Below, in pieces: positions 16,542-25,037 of a DNA stretch of 64,000 nucleotides (position 1 is its first letter; each line of letters begins with the position of its first letter). Under the pieces are notes generated by a model. It had not been told where the DNA came from, did no database searches, and worked only from the letters and a program-made list of their open reading frames with translations. Made by a program: the position numbers and the translations under genes. This DNA comes from DATARN01 sp963851105 (lineage in GTDB: Bacteria > Actinomycetota > Acidimicrobiia > Acidimicrobiales > Palsa-688): the NCBI GenBank assembly GCA_963851105.1, contig CAWKNP010000008.1, positions 248,001 through 312,000 of the forward strand, given 5' to 3'.

Positions 16542-17831
16542 TCATCGGCGCCCGAGACCCTGGTAGGTGAAGCCCCGGCGGCGCAGGCTGACCGGGTCGA
16601 GCAGGTTGCGGGCGTCGAGGATGGCGGGCGCCGCCATGACGCCCGCGACCTTGTCGAAGTCGAGCCAGCGAAACTCGTCCCACTCGGTCAGGACGGCGAG
16701 GACCGCCGCGCCGGCGCAGGCGGCATAGGGGTCGTCGCACACCTCGACGTCGAGGTGACCGAAGTGGTCGGGAAGCGATTTTGACACCGTCGGGTCGTAG
16801 GCCTTGACCGTTGCCCCGGCGGCAATGAGGCGCTCGACGATCTCTATGGCCGGCGAGCTGCGGAGGTCGTCGGTGCCCGCCTTGAAGGTCAGGCCCCAGA
16901 CCGCGACGGTGACGCCTTCGAGGGTGCCGCCGGCCAGTTCACCGACGCGGTCGGCCAGGAGCTGGAACTGCTGGTCGTTGACGGCGATGACGCCCTTCAG
17001 CAGCTCGAAATTGTAACCGGCCTCGGAGGCGATGCGGACGAGGGCGTGGGAGTCCTTGGGAAAGCACGACCCGCCCCAGCCGGGCCCCGGCTTCAGGAAT
17101 TCGAAGCCGATCCTCTTGTCGTAGCCCATGCCCAGCACCACGTCGCGGACGTCGGCGCCGACGGCCTGGCAGAGGTTGGCGATCGCGTTGATGAACGACA
17201 CCTTGGTCGCCAAGAAGGCGTTGCAGGCGTACTTGATGGTCTCCGCGGTGGCCGGGTCGGTAACCATGAGCGGCGCGTTGAGGGCCTGGTAGACCCCCGC
17301 CACCTTGGCCGCCGCCGCCTGGTCGTCGCTGCCGATCACGATCCGGTCGGGATGCAGGCAGTCGTGCACCGCTTGGCCCTCGCGGAGGAACTCAGGGTTG
17401 GACACGACGAAAACATCCGGCCGGCCGAGGGCCTGCTCGACGACCAGTGCCGATCCGACCGGGACGGTGGACTTGGTGATGACGATGGTGCCGGTCTCCA
17501 GCACGGGGCCGATCTCGGCCGAAGCCTGCTCGATGAACCCGAGGTCGGCCGAGCCGTCGGCCCCCTGGGGCGTCTGAACGCAGAGGAAGACGAATTCCCT
17601 CCGGGAAACGGCCGGGGCGGCGCCCACCATGAAGCGGAGCCGGCCCGCCGCCTGGCCCTCGGCGACCAGTGCCTCGAGGCCCTGCTCGAAGATCGGGATG
17701 TGCCCCGACTGCAGGAGCTCGACCTTGGCGATGTCGACGTCGGCGCAGACGACGTCGTGGCCCAGGTGGGCCAGGCAGGCACCGGTCGTGAGGCCCACGT
17801 AGCCGGTCCCGATCACCGCGATCCGGCTCAT
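16542..17831 (-). CDS. ugd: UDP-glucose 6-dehydrogenase
   Basis: 429 residues, normal for the family. The N-terminal Rossmann motif is IAVIGTGYVGLTTGACLA, then TKSTVPVGS and NPEFLREGQAV, and the catalytic cysteine lies in GPGWGGSCFPKD. The C-terminal UDP-binding domain has WGLTFKAGTDDLRSSPA. It makes UDP-glucuronate, the substrate of the next gene product. The ATG overlaps the rmlD stop codon by 4 nt. Confidence 0.95.
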   Translation of the reverse strand: MSRIAVIGTGYVGLTTGACLAHLGHDVVCADVDIAKVELLQSGHIPIFEQGLEALVAEGQAAGRLRFMVGAAPAVSRREFVFLCVQTPQGADGSADLGFIEQASAEIGPVLETGTIVITKSTVPVGSALVVEQALGRPDVFVVSNPEFLREGQAVHDCLHPDRIVIGSDDQAAAAKVAGVYQALNAPLMVTDPATAETIKYACNAFLATKVSFINAIANLCQAVGADVRDVVLGMGYDKRIGFEFLKPGPGWGGSCFPKDSHALVRIASEAGYNFELLKGVIAVNDQQFQLLADRVGELAGGTLEGVTVAVWGLTFKAGTDDLRSSPAIEIVERLIAAGATVKAYDPTVSKSLPDHFGHLDVEVCDDPYAACAGAAVLAVLTEWDEFRWLDFDKVAGVMAAPAILDARNLLDPVSLRRRGFTYQGLGRR

Positions 17832-18721
17832 GGCGACCCCGCCGTCAGGTGCTTGACCAGGCGCTCCAGGGGAATGTGGTGGTCGTCGAGGAGGGGGATG
17901 CCCTCGTATCGCAACGCTGCGTTGTCGAGGACAGAGTTGGCGGGCCGGGGGGCCGGGCGCGGCGGCCGCAACTCGGCGGTGGTGATCGGCTCGACCCGGG
18001 CGGGGTCGTGGCCGGCGGCGGCGAGGATGTCGCGGGCGAACTGGTACCAGGTGGTGGCGCCGGCGTTGGTGACGTGGAAGACGCCCGGCCGGCGGGCCGT
18101 GGCCAGGCGCAGGATCATCCCGGCCAGGTCTTCGGTAAAGGTGGGGCAACCGTGCTGGTCGGCGACGAAGTTCAGTGTCGGGGGCTTGGCCCCGGCGCCT
18201 GCGACGTGGCTGGCGGCCAGGCGCAGGACGGTCTTGACCATGTTGTTGCCGTGCTCCCCGCAGACCCAGGAGGTGCGCACGACCGTTGCCTTTGTTGTCA
18301 GGGCGCGGACCTCGTCCTCGCCTGCTCGCTTGGACCGGCCGTAGACCGAGAGGGGGTTTGTGGCATCCCATTCGCGGTACGGGGCGGTCGCACAGCCGTC
18401 GAAGACGTAGTCGGTCGACACGTAGACGACGTGGGCGTCGACCGCCGCGGCCCCCTCGGCGACGTGGCGGCTCCCGAGGGCGTTGACCCGGAAGGCCCGG
18501 TCGGCGTCGCCCTCGCAGGCGTCCACCGCCGTCCAGGCGCCGGCGTGGACGACGACGTGGGGCCGGAATCCGGTGACCGCCTGGAGGACGGCATCGCGGT
18601 CGCTGACATCGAGGCGGGCCCGCCCGGCCGCCACCACGTCGTGGTGGGTGGGGCTGCCGGCGAAGGCGGTGGTCAGGTCGCGGCCGAGCTGGCCGCCGGC
18701 GCCGGTGATGAGGACCCGCAT
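17828..18721 (-). CDS. rmlD: dTDP-4-dehydrorhamnose reductase
   Basis: 297 residues. LITGAGGQLGRDL (NADPH site), VVHAGAWTAVDACEGD, VYVSTDYVFDG, and YGRSKRAGE (catalytic Y-x3-K) identify RmlD, the last step of dTDP-L-rhamnose synthesis. It follows rmlB with one nucleotide between stop and start. The 3,5-epimerase rmlC that should act between RmlB and RmlD is absent from the window. Confidence 0.95.
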   Translation of the reverse strand: MRVLITGAGGQLGRDLTTAFAGSPTHHDVVAAGRARLDVSDRDAVLQAVTGFRPHVVVHAGAWTAVDACEGDADRAFRVNALGSRHVAEGAAAVDAHVVYVSTDYVFDGCATAPYREWDATNPLSVYGRSKRAGEDEVRALTTKATVVRTSWVCGEHGNNMVKTVLRLAASHVAGAGAKPPTLNFVADQHGCPTFTEDLAGMILRLATARRPGVFHVTNAGATTWYQFARDILAAAGHDPARVEPITTAELRPPRPAPRPANSVLDNAALRYEGIPLLDDHHIPLERLVKHLTAGSP

Positions 18722-18722
18722 C

Positions 18723-19742
18723 TCAGGTGGCGGCCGGTTGCGCCGGCTCCCAGGCGGACTCCACTACCGGTGCCCGGTCCCGCAGCGGCTCCCACCACTC
18801 CCGGTGCTCGGCGTACCAGCGCACCGTCTCCGCTAAGCCACTTTCCCAGCTGATGGCCGGCTCCCAGCCGAGTTCGCGGCGGATGCGGCCGGCGTCGAGC
18901 AGGTAGCGGCGGTCGTGGCTCGGGCGGTCGGCGACGATGGTCTTGAGCGCCGCCGGCTTGCCCAGGATCTCGAGGATGCGGTCGGCGATCTCGAGGATGC
19001 TGGCTTCGAGGCCCGTGCCCACGTGATAGGTCTCGCCGACCTGGCCCCGGCTCAGCACCGCGTCGATCGCCGAGCAGTGGTCGAGAGCGTGGATCCACTC
19101 CCGGCGGTTGCCCGTCGAGGCATAGAGCGGGAGGGGCAGGTCGTCGAGGGCCCGGGTCGTGAAGAGCGGTACCACCTTCTCGGGGAACTGGAAGGGCCCG
19201 TAGTTGTTGGCGCAGTTGGTGATCGTGACGGGCAGGCCGTAGGTGTAGAAGTAGGCCCGCACGGCGTGGTCGGCGCCCGCCTTGGACGCGTTGTAGGGGG
19301 TCCGGGGCCGGTAGGGGCTCTGCTCGGTGAAGGCCTCGGCGCTGTCGAGATCGAGGTCGCCGTACACCTCACAGGTGGAGATGTGATGGAACCGGCCGAC
19401 GCCGACCCGGCGGCACGCCTCCAGCAGGGTCTGGGTGCCGACGACGTTGGTGCGGAAGAACAGGCCGGGGTCGAGGATGGCGAGGCTGTTGTGGGACTCG
19501 GCCGCGAAGTTGACGACGGTGTCGATGTCGTAATCCTTCAGCGCGCCGGCGGCGCCGTCGAGGTCGCCGATGTCGCCGTGGACGAACGGCACCCGGTCCT
19601 CGAGACCTGCCAGGTTGGCCCGGTTGCCGGCGTAGGTGAGGGCGTCGTAGGCGACCACGGTGTCCCCCGGGTGGGCGTCGACCCAGTAGTTGACAAAGTT
19701 GGACCCGATGAAGCCGGCGGCGCCAGTTACGAGTAGTCGCAC
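18723..19742 (-). CDS. rmlB: dTDP-glucose 4,6-dehydratase
   Basis: 339 residues from GTG at 19742. GAAGFIGSNFVNYW, VVNFAAESHNSLAI, the STCEVYGDL segment and YNASKAGADH, and NNYGPFQFPEKVVPLF are diagnostic for RmlB. The usual ESHVDRS segment reads ESHNSLA here, a small departure from the norm. It converts dTDP-glucose to dTDP-4-keto-6-deoxyglucose. TACCCT lies 8 nt upstream of the GTG. It leads a tightly packed operon running down to 11.2 kb. Confidence 0.94.
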   Translation of the reverse strand: MRLLVTGAAGFIGSNFVNYWVDAHPGDTVVAYDALTYAGNRANLAGLEDRVPFVHGDIGDLDGAAGALKDYDIDTVVNFAAESHNSLAILDPGLFFRTNVVGTQTLLEACRRVGVGRFHHISTCEVYGDLDLDSAEAFTEQSPYRPRTPYNASKAGADHAVRAYFYTYGLPVTITNCANNYGPFQFPEKVVPLFTTRALDDLPLPLYASTGNRREWIHALDHCSAIDAVLSRGQVGETYHVGTGLEASILEIADRILEILGKPAALKTIVADRPSHDRRYLLDAGRIRRELGWEPAISWESGLAETVRWYAEHREWWEPLRDRAPVVESAWEPAQPAAT

Positions 19743-19796
19743 GGTTTGCGAGGGTATCGGGTCATTGTCCTTCGCCCTGTCCAGCCCGCGCCCTGG

Positions 19797-19846
19797 GGTC
19801 AGGTCGGGCGAGGTCGAGTCTGGTCCGGTCGGGTCAGGTCAGGTCG
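19797..19846. repeat. Pentanucleotide tandem repeat (GGTCA/GGTCG-like, 10 units)
   Basis: Ten consecutive 5-nt units read GGTCA, GGTCG, GGCGA, GGTCG, AGTCT, GGTCC, GGTCG, GGTCA, GGTCA, GGTCG. The last three units encode the end and stop codon of rmlA; the rest fills half the rmlA-rmlB spacer. Because the period is 5, slippage would change the rmlA C-terminus. Confidence 0.8.
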
Positions 19847-20913
19847 ATCTGGCAGTCGTCGCCGACCATCAGGCGGGTGGCTGTGGGGCGCAGCCCAGAG
19901 CGCAGGACGACGACGTCGCGTCCGAGCAACGAGTCCTCGAGCCGGGCCACGTGCTCGATGCGGCTGCGGGCGAGGATCACCGAGTGCTCGACCTCGGAAC
20001 CGATGACCTGGCAGTCCTGGTCAATGGCGGTGAACGGCCCGATGAAGCTGTCGATGATCCTCGTGCCGGCGCCGATGATGGCGGGGCCCCGGACCTGCGA
20101 GCGCTCGATTACCGCGCCCGCTTCGATCACCACCCGGCCCTCGATGCGGCTGCCTTGGTCGACGGTGCCGTCGATGCGCCGCTCGAGCGTCTCGAGGATG
20201 AGGCGGTTGGCTTCGAGAAGGGGTGTCAGCTTGCCGGTGTCTATCCACCAGCCGGTCAACACGTCGGTTCGCACCCGCTGCCCGTCGTCGACCAGCCACT
20301 GAATGGCGTCGGTGATCTCGAGCTCGTTGCGTTCCGACGGGGAAATGGCCGCCACCGCCTGGTGGATGGCGGGGCTGAAGAGGTAGACGCCGACCAGTGC
20401 CAGGTCGGACTTGGGCTCTTTCGGCTTCTCGACGAGACGGACGACCTGGCCGACGTCGTCGAGCTCGGCGACGCCGAAGCGGTGGGGGTCGGGCACTCGG
20501 GCCAGGAGGATGTGGGCGGCGGCGGGATCGAACTGGCGGCGGTCGGCCTCGAAGCGATCGACGAATTCCTTGACGCCCTGGCGGATCAGGTTGTCGCCCA
20601 GGTACATGACGAAGTCGTCCTCGGCCAGGAACTCCCGAGCGATGAGCACGCAGTGGGCCAGCCCGAGGGGCGCCGCCTGCGCCAGGTAGGTGATGTCGAC
20701 ACCCCACCGGGATCCGTCGCCGACGGCCTCGCGGACCTCGGCTGCGGTGTCGCCGACGATCATGCCGATTTCCTTGATGCCCGCCTCCGCCATGGCCTCG
20801 AGGCCATAGAACAGGATCGGCTTGTTGGCCACGGGGACCAGTTGTTTGGCGTTGGTGTGGGTGATCGGCCGGAGCCGGGTTCCCGCCCCTCCAGCCAGGA
20901 TCAGCGCTTTCAC
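19834..20913 (-). CDS. rmlA: Glucose-1-phosphate thymidylyltransferase, long form
   Basis: 359 residues, about 65 longer than classical RmlA. LILAGGAGTRLRPITHTNAKQ (nucleotide site), YLGDNLI, VEKPKEP and GWWIDTGK identify a dTDP-glucose pyrophosphorylase. The extra C-terminal part has hexapeptide repeats (VVIEAGAVIERSQVRG), forming a left-handed beta-helix as in StrD/long RmlA enzymes. It is separated from rmlB by 91 nt with the GGTC repeat. TAGCCT is 9 nt before the GTG start. Confidence 0.9.
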   Translation of the reverse strand: MKALILAGGAGTRLRPITHTNAKQLVPVANKPILFYGLEAMAEAGIKEIGMIVGDTAAEVREAVGDGSRWGVDITYLAQAAPLGLAHCVLIAREFLAEDDFVMYLGDNLIRQGVKEFVDRFEADRRQFDPAAAHILLARVPDPHRFGVAELDDVGQVVRLVEKPKEPKSDLALVGVYLFSPAIHQAVAAISPSERNELEITDAIQWLVDDGQRVRTDVLTGWWIDTGKLTPLLEANRLILETLERRIDGTVDQGSRIEGRVVIEAGAVIERSQVRGPAIIGAGTRIIDSFIGPFTAIDQDCQVIGSEVEHSVILARSRIEHVARLEDSLLGRDVVVLRSGLRPTATRLMVGDDCQIDLT

Positions 20914-20997
20914 TGGGGAGGGAGGCTAGCGCCCGCGGCCGGTGGGGCTGACGGGGCGTCGTGTCGTCGCCTCCTGGTGTCGCCTCTTTTGCCCGTC

Positions 20998-22140
20998 TCA
21001 GACGGGGAGGCCCAGGCCCCGAGCCAGCACGAGGCGCTGGACCTCGCTCGTCCCCTCGCCGATCTCGAGGATCTTGGCATCGCGGTAGAACCGGCTGACC
21101 GGCGTCTCGTCCATGAACCCGTAGCCCCCGAATATCTGCGTCGCCTCTCGGGTCGCGGTCACCGCTGCCTCGGTGGCATACAGCTTGGCCATGGCCGCCT
21201 CCTGCTTGAACGGGCGGCCGTGATCCTTGAGCCAGGCGGCCCGGTAGACCAGGCCGCGGGCCGCGGCGACGGCGACGGCCATGTCGGCGCACTTGAACGC
21301 CACCGCCTGGTAGCGGCCGATGGGACCGCCGAAGGCGTTGCGCTGCTGGGCATAGGCGACGCTGTGCTCGAGGCAGCCCTGGGCCAGCCCGACGGCCAGC
21401 GCGGCGATGGCCACCCGGCCGTCATCCAGAATCGCGAGAAACTGGGCGAAGCCCCGGCCCGCCTCGCCGAGCAGGTTGGCCACCGGCACCCGGCAGTTCT
21501 CGAGGCGCAATCCGTGGGTGTCGGAGGCGTGCCACCCCATCTTGCGGTACGCCGGCTCGACGACCAGACCGGGGGTTCCCGCCGGGACGAGGATGGCGCA
21601 AATACCTTCGGGGGCGCGGGCCGTGAGGGTGACGACCGATGTGATCGGGGTCCCCGAGTTGGTGATGAACGCCTTGCTCCCGTCGATGACCCACTCGTCG
21701 GTCGCCGGGTCCCGCTGCGCTTTGGTGCGCGTCGCGCCGGCGTCGCTGCCGGCGTCGGGCTCGGTCAGCCCGAAGGCGCCTAGGGCCCGGCCCGCGCACA
21801 GGTCGGGCAGCCACCGCTGGCGTTGGTGCTCGGTCCCGAACTGATAGATCGGGTTGGCACCGAGCCCGACGCCGGCTTCGACGGTGACCGCCATGGAGCT
21901 GTCGACGCGGGCCAGTTCTTCGATGACCAAGCACATCGTCGTGAAGTCGCTGCCCGAGCCGCCGTACTCCTCGGGAAACGGCAAGCCGAACAGGCCCAGG
22001 TCGCCCATCGCCCGCACAGTGGCCACCGGGAAGGTGTGATCGCGGTCCCACTGCTCGGCATGCGGCGCGATCTCCGACTCGGCGAAGTCCCGCACCACCT
22101 TGCGGAACGACTCCTGCTCGTCTGAGAAGTCAAGGTCCAT
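20998..22140 (-). CDS. Acyl-CoA dehydrogenase
   Basis: 380 residues from the ATG at 22140; a TTG three codons upstream is less likely. FAD and substrate motifs are LTEPDAGSDAGATRT, and the C-terminal YGFMDETPVSRFYRDAKILE is followed by IGEGTSEVQ, where the Glu is at the position of the catalytic base of short- and branched-chain enzymes. It oxidises a short or branched acyl-CoA, passing electrons to ETF. Its neighbours (carboxylase, mutase) suggest a propionate or branched-chain amino-acid degradation context, but chain length cannot be read. TACACT lies 8 nt before the ATG. Confidence 0.92.
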   Translation of the reverse strand: MDLDFSDEQESFRKVVRDFAESEIAPHAEQWDRDHTFPVATVRAMGDLGLFGLPFPEEYGGSGSDFTTMCLVIEELARVDSSMAVTVEAGVGLGANPIYQFGTEHQRQRWLPDLCAGRALGAFGLTEPDAGSDAGATRTKAQRDPATDEWVIDGSKAFITNSGTPITSVVTLTARAPEGICAILVPAGTPGLVVEPAYRKMGWHASDTHGLRLENCRVPVANLLGEAGRGFAQFLAILDDGRVAIAALAVGLAQGCLEHSVAYAQQRNAFGGPIGRYQAVAFKCADMAVAVAAARGLVYRAAWLKDHGRPFKQEAAMAKLYATEAAVTATREATQIFGGYGFMDETPVSRFYRDAKILEIGEGTSEVQRLVLARGLGLPV

Positions 22141-22183
22141 CGGATCCAAGTGTATGGAGGGGCGGAGTCGCGAAGTCCGGCCG

Positions 22184-22270
22184 GAACCTGTGGGCTTTTC
22201 TGATTCCTGCGGGATCTGTGGTCGTATAGCGACCGTTAGGCCCGCAGGAATTGAAAAGTCCCACAGGTTC
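22184..22270. repeat. Long imperfect fold-back (about 28 bp) with an inner hairpin
   Basis: The arms GAACCTGTGGG, CTTTTC and ATTCCTGCGGG (22184-22213) are matched by their complements at 22241-22270 with only 1-2 nt bulges. The 27-nt loop has its own GGTCG/CGACC stem (22220-22224 and 22230-22234). No U tract follows. It fills the spacer between the biotin ligase gene and the acyl-CoA dehydrogenase gene and is less GC-rich than its surroundings, as a MITE-like insertion or structured RNA would be. Confidence 0.75.
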
Positions 22271-22277
22271 GGGGGCC

Positions 22278-23159
22278 TTACCGGCCAGCGGGGCCGCCGG
22301 CGGCCCGCAGATGGACCACCTCGCCGGCGCTGAACCAGCGCAATTCACCGCCACCGGCACCACCACCGCCACCGCCACCGCCACCGCCAGCGCCACCGCC
22401 GGGGCCGCCGGGGCCGGGGCCGCCGCCGGGGCCGCCACCGCTGCCGGGGCCGGTGCCGGCCACGAGCACCCGCAACCGCCCGTCGGCTTCCACGTCCTCG
22501 GCCCAGCCGACCACGGCCCCGTCGGGCGTCTCCACACGGACCTGACAACCCACCGTGGCGCAGCGGAGGCGATAGGCGGGCGCGACCTCGTCCCAGCGAT
22601 CGCACCACCGCTCCAGATGGTGCAGCAGCCCGGCCAGAAGACCACCCCGGTCCACCGCCGCCCCGAGCGACGCGGCGCCCGCGGGCGCCCAGCCCACGTT
22701 GATACCGATTCCCACCACGATGGCGCCGGCGTCGGCTTCCGCCAGGATGCCCGCCAGCTTGGCGTCGCCCAGCAGGAGGTCGTTGGGCCATTTGATGGCC
22801 ACCACTGCCCCGCCCGCCGACACCGCGGTACAGGCATCGGCGGCGGCCAGCGCGACCGCGGCCGGCGCCAGCCACCTCCGCTGCGTCCCCGGTCCCGGCG
22901 CGGGGGTGCAGGTCCCGGCCCCGGGGCGCAGCAGGATCGACGCCAGGAGGGCGCCGCCGCGAGGCGCTTGCCAGGTCCGGCCCCGCCGGCCCCGACCGGC
23001 CGACTGGAAGTCGGCGACCACCACCACCCCTTCGGGCGCCCCGGTGCGGGCCAGGTCCATGAGGTAGCGGTTGGTGGAATCGACCTCGACCAGCTCGCGG
23101 ATGTCATCGAAGCGCGTCGACGATGCCAGTCGCCGCTTTGTTGGCTCGTCGACGATCAC
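22278..23159 (-). CDS. birA: Biotin--[biotin carboxyl-carrier protein] ligase
   Basis: 293 residues from GTG at 23159, without an N-terminal DNA-binding domain. The catalytic core has VEVDSTNRYLMDLA, the biotinyl-AMP loop SAGRGRRGRTW, and AIKWPNDLLLGDAKLAGIL. It biotinylates the carboxyl carrier lysine, and its substrate is encoded divergently 20 nt away. Near the C-terminus (about residues 236-268) a run of almost pure Gly with some Pro/Ala interrupts the small C-terminal domain, just before GELRWFSAGEVVHLR; this is unusual for the family. Confidence 0.93.
   Translation of the reverse strand: MIVDEPTKRRLASSTRFDDIRELVEVDSTNRYLMDLARTGAPEGVVVVADFQSAGRGRRGRTWQAPRGGALLASILLRPGAGTCTPAPGPGTQRRWLAPAAVALAAADACTAVSAGGAVVAIKWPNDLLLGDAKLAGILAEADAGAIVVGIGINVGWAPAGAASLGAAVDRGGLLAGLLHHLERWCDRWDEVAPAYRLRCATVGCQVRVETPDGAVVGWAEDVEADGRLRVLVAGTGPGSGGGPGGGPGPGGPGGGAGGGGGGGGGGAGGGELRWFSAGEVVHLRAAGGPAGR
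22346..22452. repeat. Gly-codon microsatellite inside birA
   Basis: On the plus strand the sequence is a run of CACCGC- and GCCGGG-like 6-nt units, read on the minus strand as GGC/GGT glycine codons. Units are in multiples of 3 nt, so slippage would lengthen or shorten the glycine run without breaking the frame. Confidence 0.75.
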
Positions 23160-23179
23160 GCCTGCCAGACTGCCTCTCT
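23160..23179. promoter_or_regulatory. 20-nt divergent intergenic region between birA and the carboxylase gene
   Basis: CAGACT (23166-23171) lies 8 nt before the carboxylase GTG. The overlapping CAGTCT on the minus strand (23172-23167) lies 7 nt before the birA GTG. Neither gene has a Shine-Dalgarno sequence here, so both may be leaderless with overlapping -10 elements. Confidence 0.4.
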
Positions 23180-24961
23180 GTGCTGACGAAGGTGTTGATC
23201 GCCAACCGGGGCGAAATCGCAGTGCGCGTCATCCGCACCTGCCGCGAAATGTCGATCGCCACGGTGGCCGTCTATTCCGACCTGGATCGCAACGCCCTGC
23301 ATGTCCGCCTCGCCGACGAGGCCTACGCCCTCGGCGGGGAGACCGCGGCCGACAGCTACCTCAACGTCGACAAGATCCTCGACGCCGTCCGCCGTTCGGG
23401 TGCCGACGGCGTCCACCCCGGCTACGGCTTCTTCTCCGAGAACGCCGACTTCGCCCGGGCGGTCGTGGCCGAGGGCGTGGCCTGGATCGGCCCGCCCCCC
23501 GAGGCCATCGAGATCATGGGCGACAAGATCAGCTCCCGGTTGGCGGCGGCGCGGGCGAACGTCGCCGGCGTCCCCGGGACCACGACGGTCACGACCTCGG
23601 CCGACGAGATCGTCGCCTTCGGCGACGAGCACGGCTGGCCCGTCGTGATCAAGGCCGCCTACGGCGGCGGTGGGCGGGGCATGCGCGTCGTGGCGGCGGC
23701 GGCGGACGCCCCCGCGGCCCTCGAATCGGCGGAGCGGGAAGCCCTGAAGTCGTTCGGCCGTTCCGAGAGCTACATCGAGCGCTACCTCCCATGGCCCCGT
23801 CACGTCGAGGTGCAGATCTTCGCCGACATCGCGGGGCACTGCATTTACCTCGGCACCCGGGACTGCTCCGCCCAGCGCCGCCATCAGAAGCTCATCGAGG
23901 AGGCGCCGGCGCCGGATATCGCCCAGTCGGTCACCGATGCCATGGGCCAGGCCGCGGTCAAAGTGGCGCTGGCCTGCGGCTACGTGAACGCCGGCACGGT
24001 GGAATTCCTATACCAGGACGGCGAGTTCTTCTTCCTCGAGATGAACACCCGGCTCCAGGTCGAGCACCCGGTGACCGAGCAGGTCACCGGCCGCGACCTG
24101 GTGGCCCTGCAGTTGCTGGTGGCCGCCGGCCACCCGTTGCCCATCGGCCAGGACGACGTCGATCTACGGGGCCACGCCATCGAGGTGCGGATCAACGCCG
24201 AGGATCCGGCGGGCGGCCGCTTCGTGCCCTCGCCCGGCACCATCACCCGCTTCCGCAGCCCCGGGGGCTTCGGGGTGCGCATGGACGCGGGCTACGGCGA
24301 GGGCGACACCGTGAGCCCGTTCTACGACAACCTGGTGGCCAAGCTGATCGTCTGGGGCGCCGATCGTGAGGAAGCCCGCCACCGCATGCTCCGGGCCCTG
24401 CGCGAAACCGAGATCCAGGGCATCGCGACCACGATCCCCGCCGACATCGCCATCCTCGAGCACCCCGACTTCGCGGCGGTCCAACACGCCACATCGTGGG
24501 TTGAGGAACGCCTCGACCTGACGGCGCTGGCGCCGGCCGGTCCCCCGACCACCCCGACGGAGCCCGAAACCGGCCTGGTCCAACGCGAAGTCGACGCCGA
24601 AGTCAACGGGCGGCGCTACCGGGTCAAGCTATGGCTCCCCGATCTGCCCCCAGCGCAAGGCGGGACCGCCGGCGGCCGGGGGGCGCCCCGGGCGCCGGCG
24701 CGCCCCCGGGCGGGCGGCGGAGGCGGCACAGGAGGCGGCGGCACCGGAGGGGGCAACGTCACCGTCCCCATGCAGGGCACCATCGTCCAGGTCCTGGTCA
24801 ACGTGGGTGACACGGTCACCGCCGGCCAGGCGGTCTGCGTCCTCGAGGCCATGAAGATGGAGAACCACATCGCGGCCGAGATGGCGGGCACCGTCCGCGA
24901 GATCAAGGTCGCCCCCGGCGACTCCGTCGGCGCCGGCGACGTCGTGGTGGTGATCAGCTAA
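23180..24961 (+). CDS. Acetyl/propionyl-CoA carboxylase, biotin carboxylase plus BCCP subunit
   Basis: 593 residues from a GTG (MLTKVLIANRGEIAVRVI). The N-terminal 450 residues are biotin carboxylase: the ATP-grasp glycine loop in KAAYGGGGRGMRVV, EMNTRLQVEHPVTE and EVRINAEDP. A Gly/Ala/Pro linker (about residues 495-530, ending GGGGTGGGTGGGGN-like) leads to a BCCP domain with the biotinyl-lysine in EAMKMENH. This is the AccA3 alpha subunit of actinobacterial acyl-CoA carboxylases, which pairs with separate AccD carboxyltransferases not in this window. It is transcribed divergently from its own biotin ligase. Confidence 0.95.
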   Translation: MLTKVLIANRGEIAVRVIRTCREMSIATVAVYSDLDRNALHVRLADEAYALGGETAADSYLNVDKILDAVRRSGADGVHPGYGFFSENADFARAVVAEGVAWIGPPPEAIEIMGDKISSRLAAARANVAGVPGTTTVTTSADEIVAFGDEHGWPVVIKAAYGGGGRGMRVVAAAADAPAALESAEREALKSFGRSESYIERYLPWPRHVEVQIFADIAGHCIYLGTRDCSAQRRHQKLIEEAPAPDIAQSVTDAMGQAAVKVALACGYVNAGTVEFLYQDGEFFFLEMNTRLQVEHPVTEQVTGRDLVALQLLVAAGHPLPIGQDDVDLRGHAIEVRINAEDPAGGRFVPSPGTITRFRSPGGFGVRMDAGYGEGDTVSPFYDNLVAKLIVWGADREEARHRMLRALRETEIQGIATTIPADIAILEHPDFAAVQHATSWVEERLDLTALAPAGPPTTPTEPETGLVQREVDAEVNGRRYRVKLWLPDLPPAQGGTAGGRGAPRAPARPRAGGGGGTGGGGTGGGNVTVPMQGTIVQVLVNVGDTVTAGQAVCVLEAMKMENHIAAEMAGTVREIKVAPGDSVGAGDVVVVIS

Positions 24962-25037
24962 CCGGGAGAGTTATCCAAACGGCGGCGCGGCGGGGGTTTC
25001 TGTCGCCCGCCTACACGCTCGCACCACGCCGCGGCGC

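Noticed and set aside
19690..21783. 697-codon plus-strand open frame opposite rmlA and the acyl-CoA dehydrogenase gene
   Set aside because: Low-complexity antisense translation; both opposite genes have full motifs.
2207..22270. Hairpins at 2207-2252 and 22184-22270 as copies of one element
   Set aside because: The arm sequences are unrelated.
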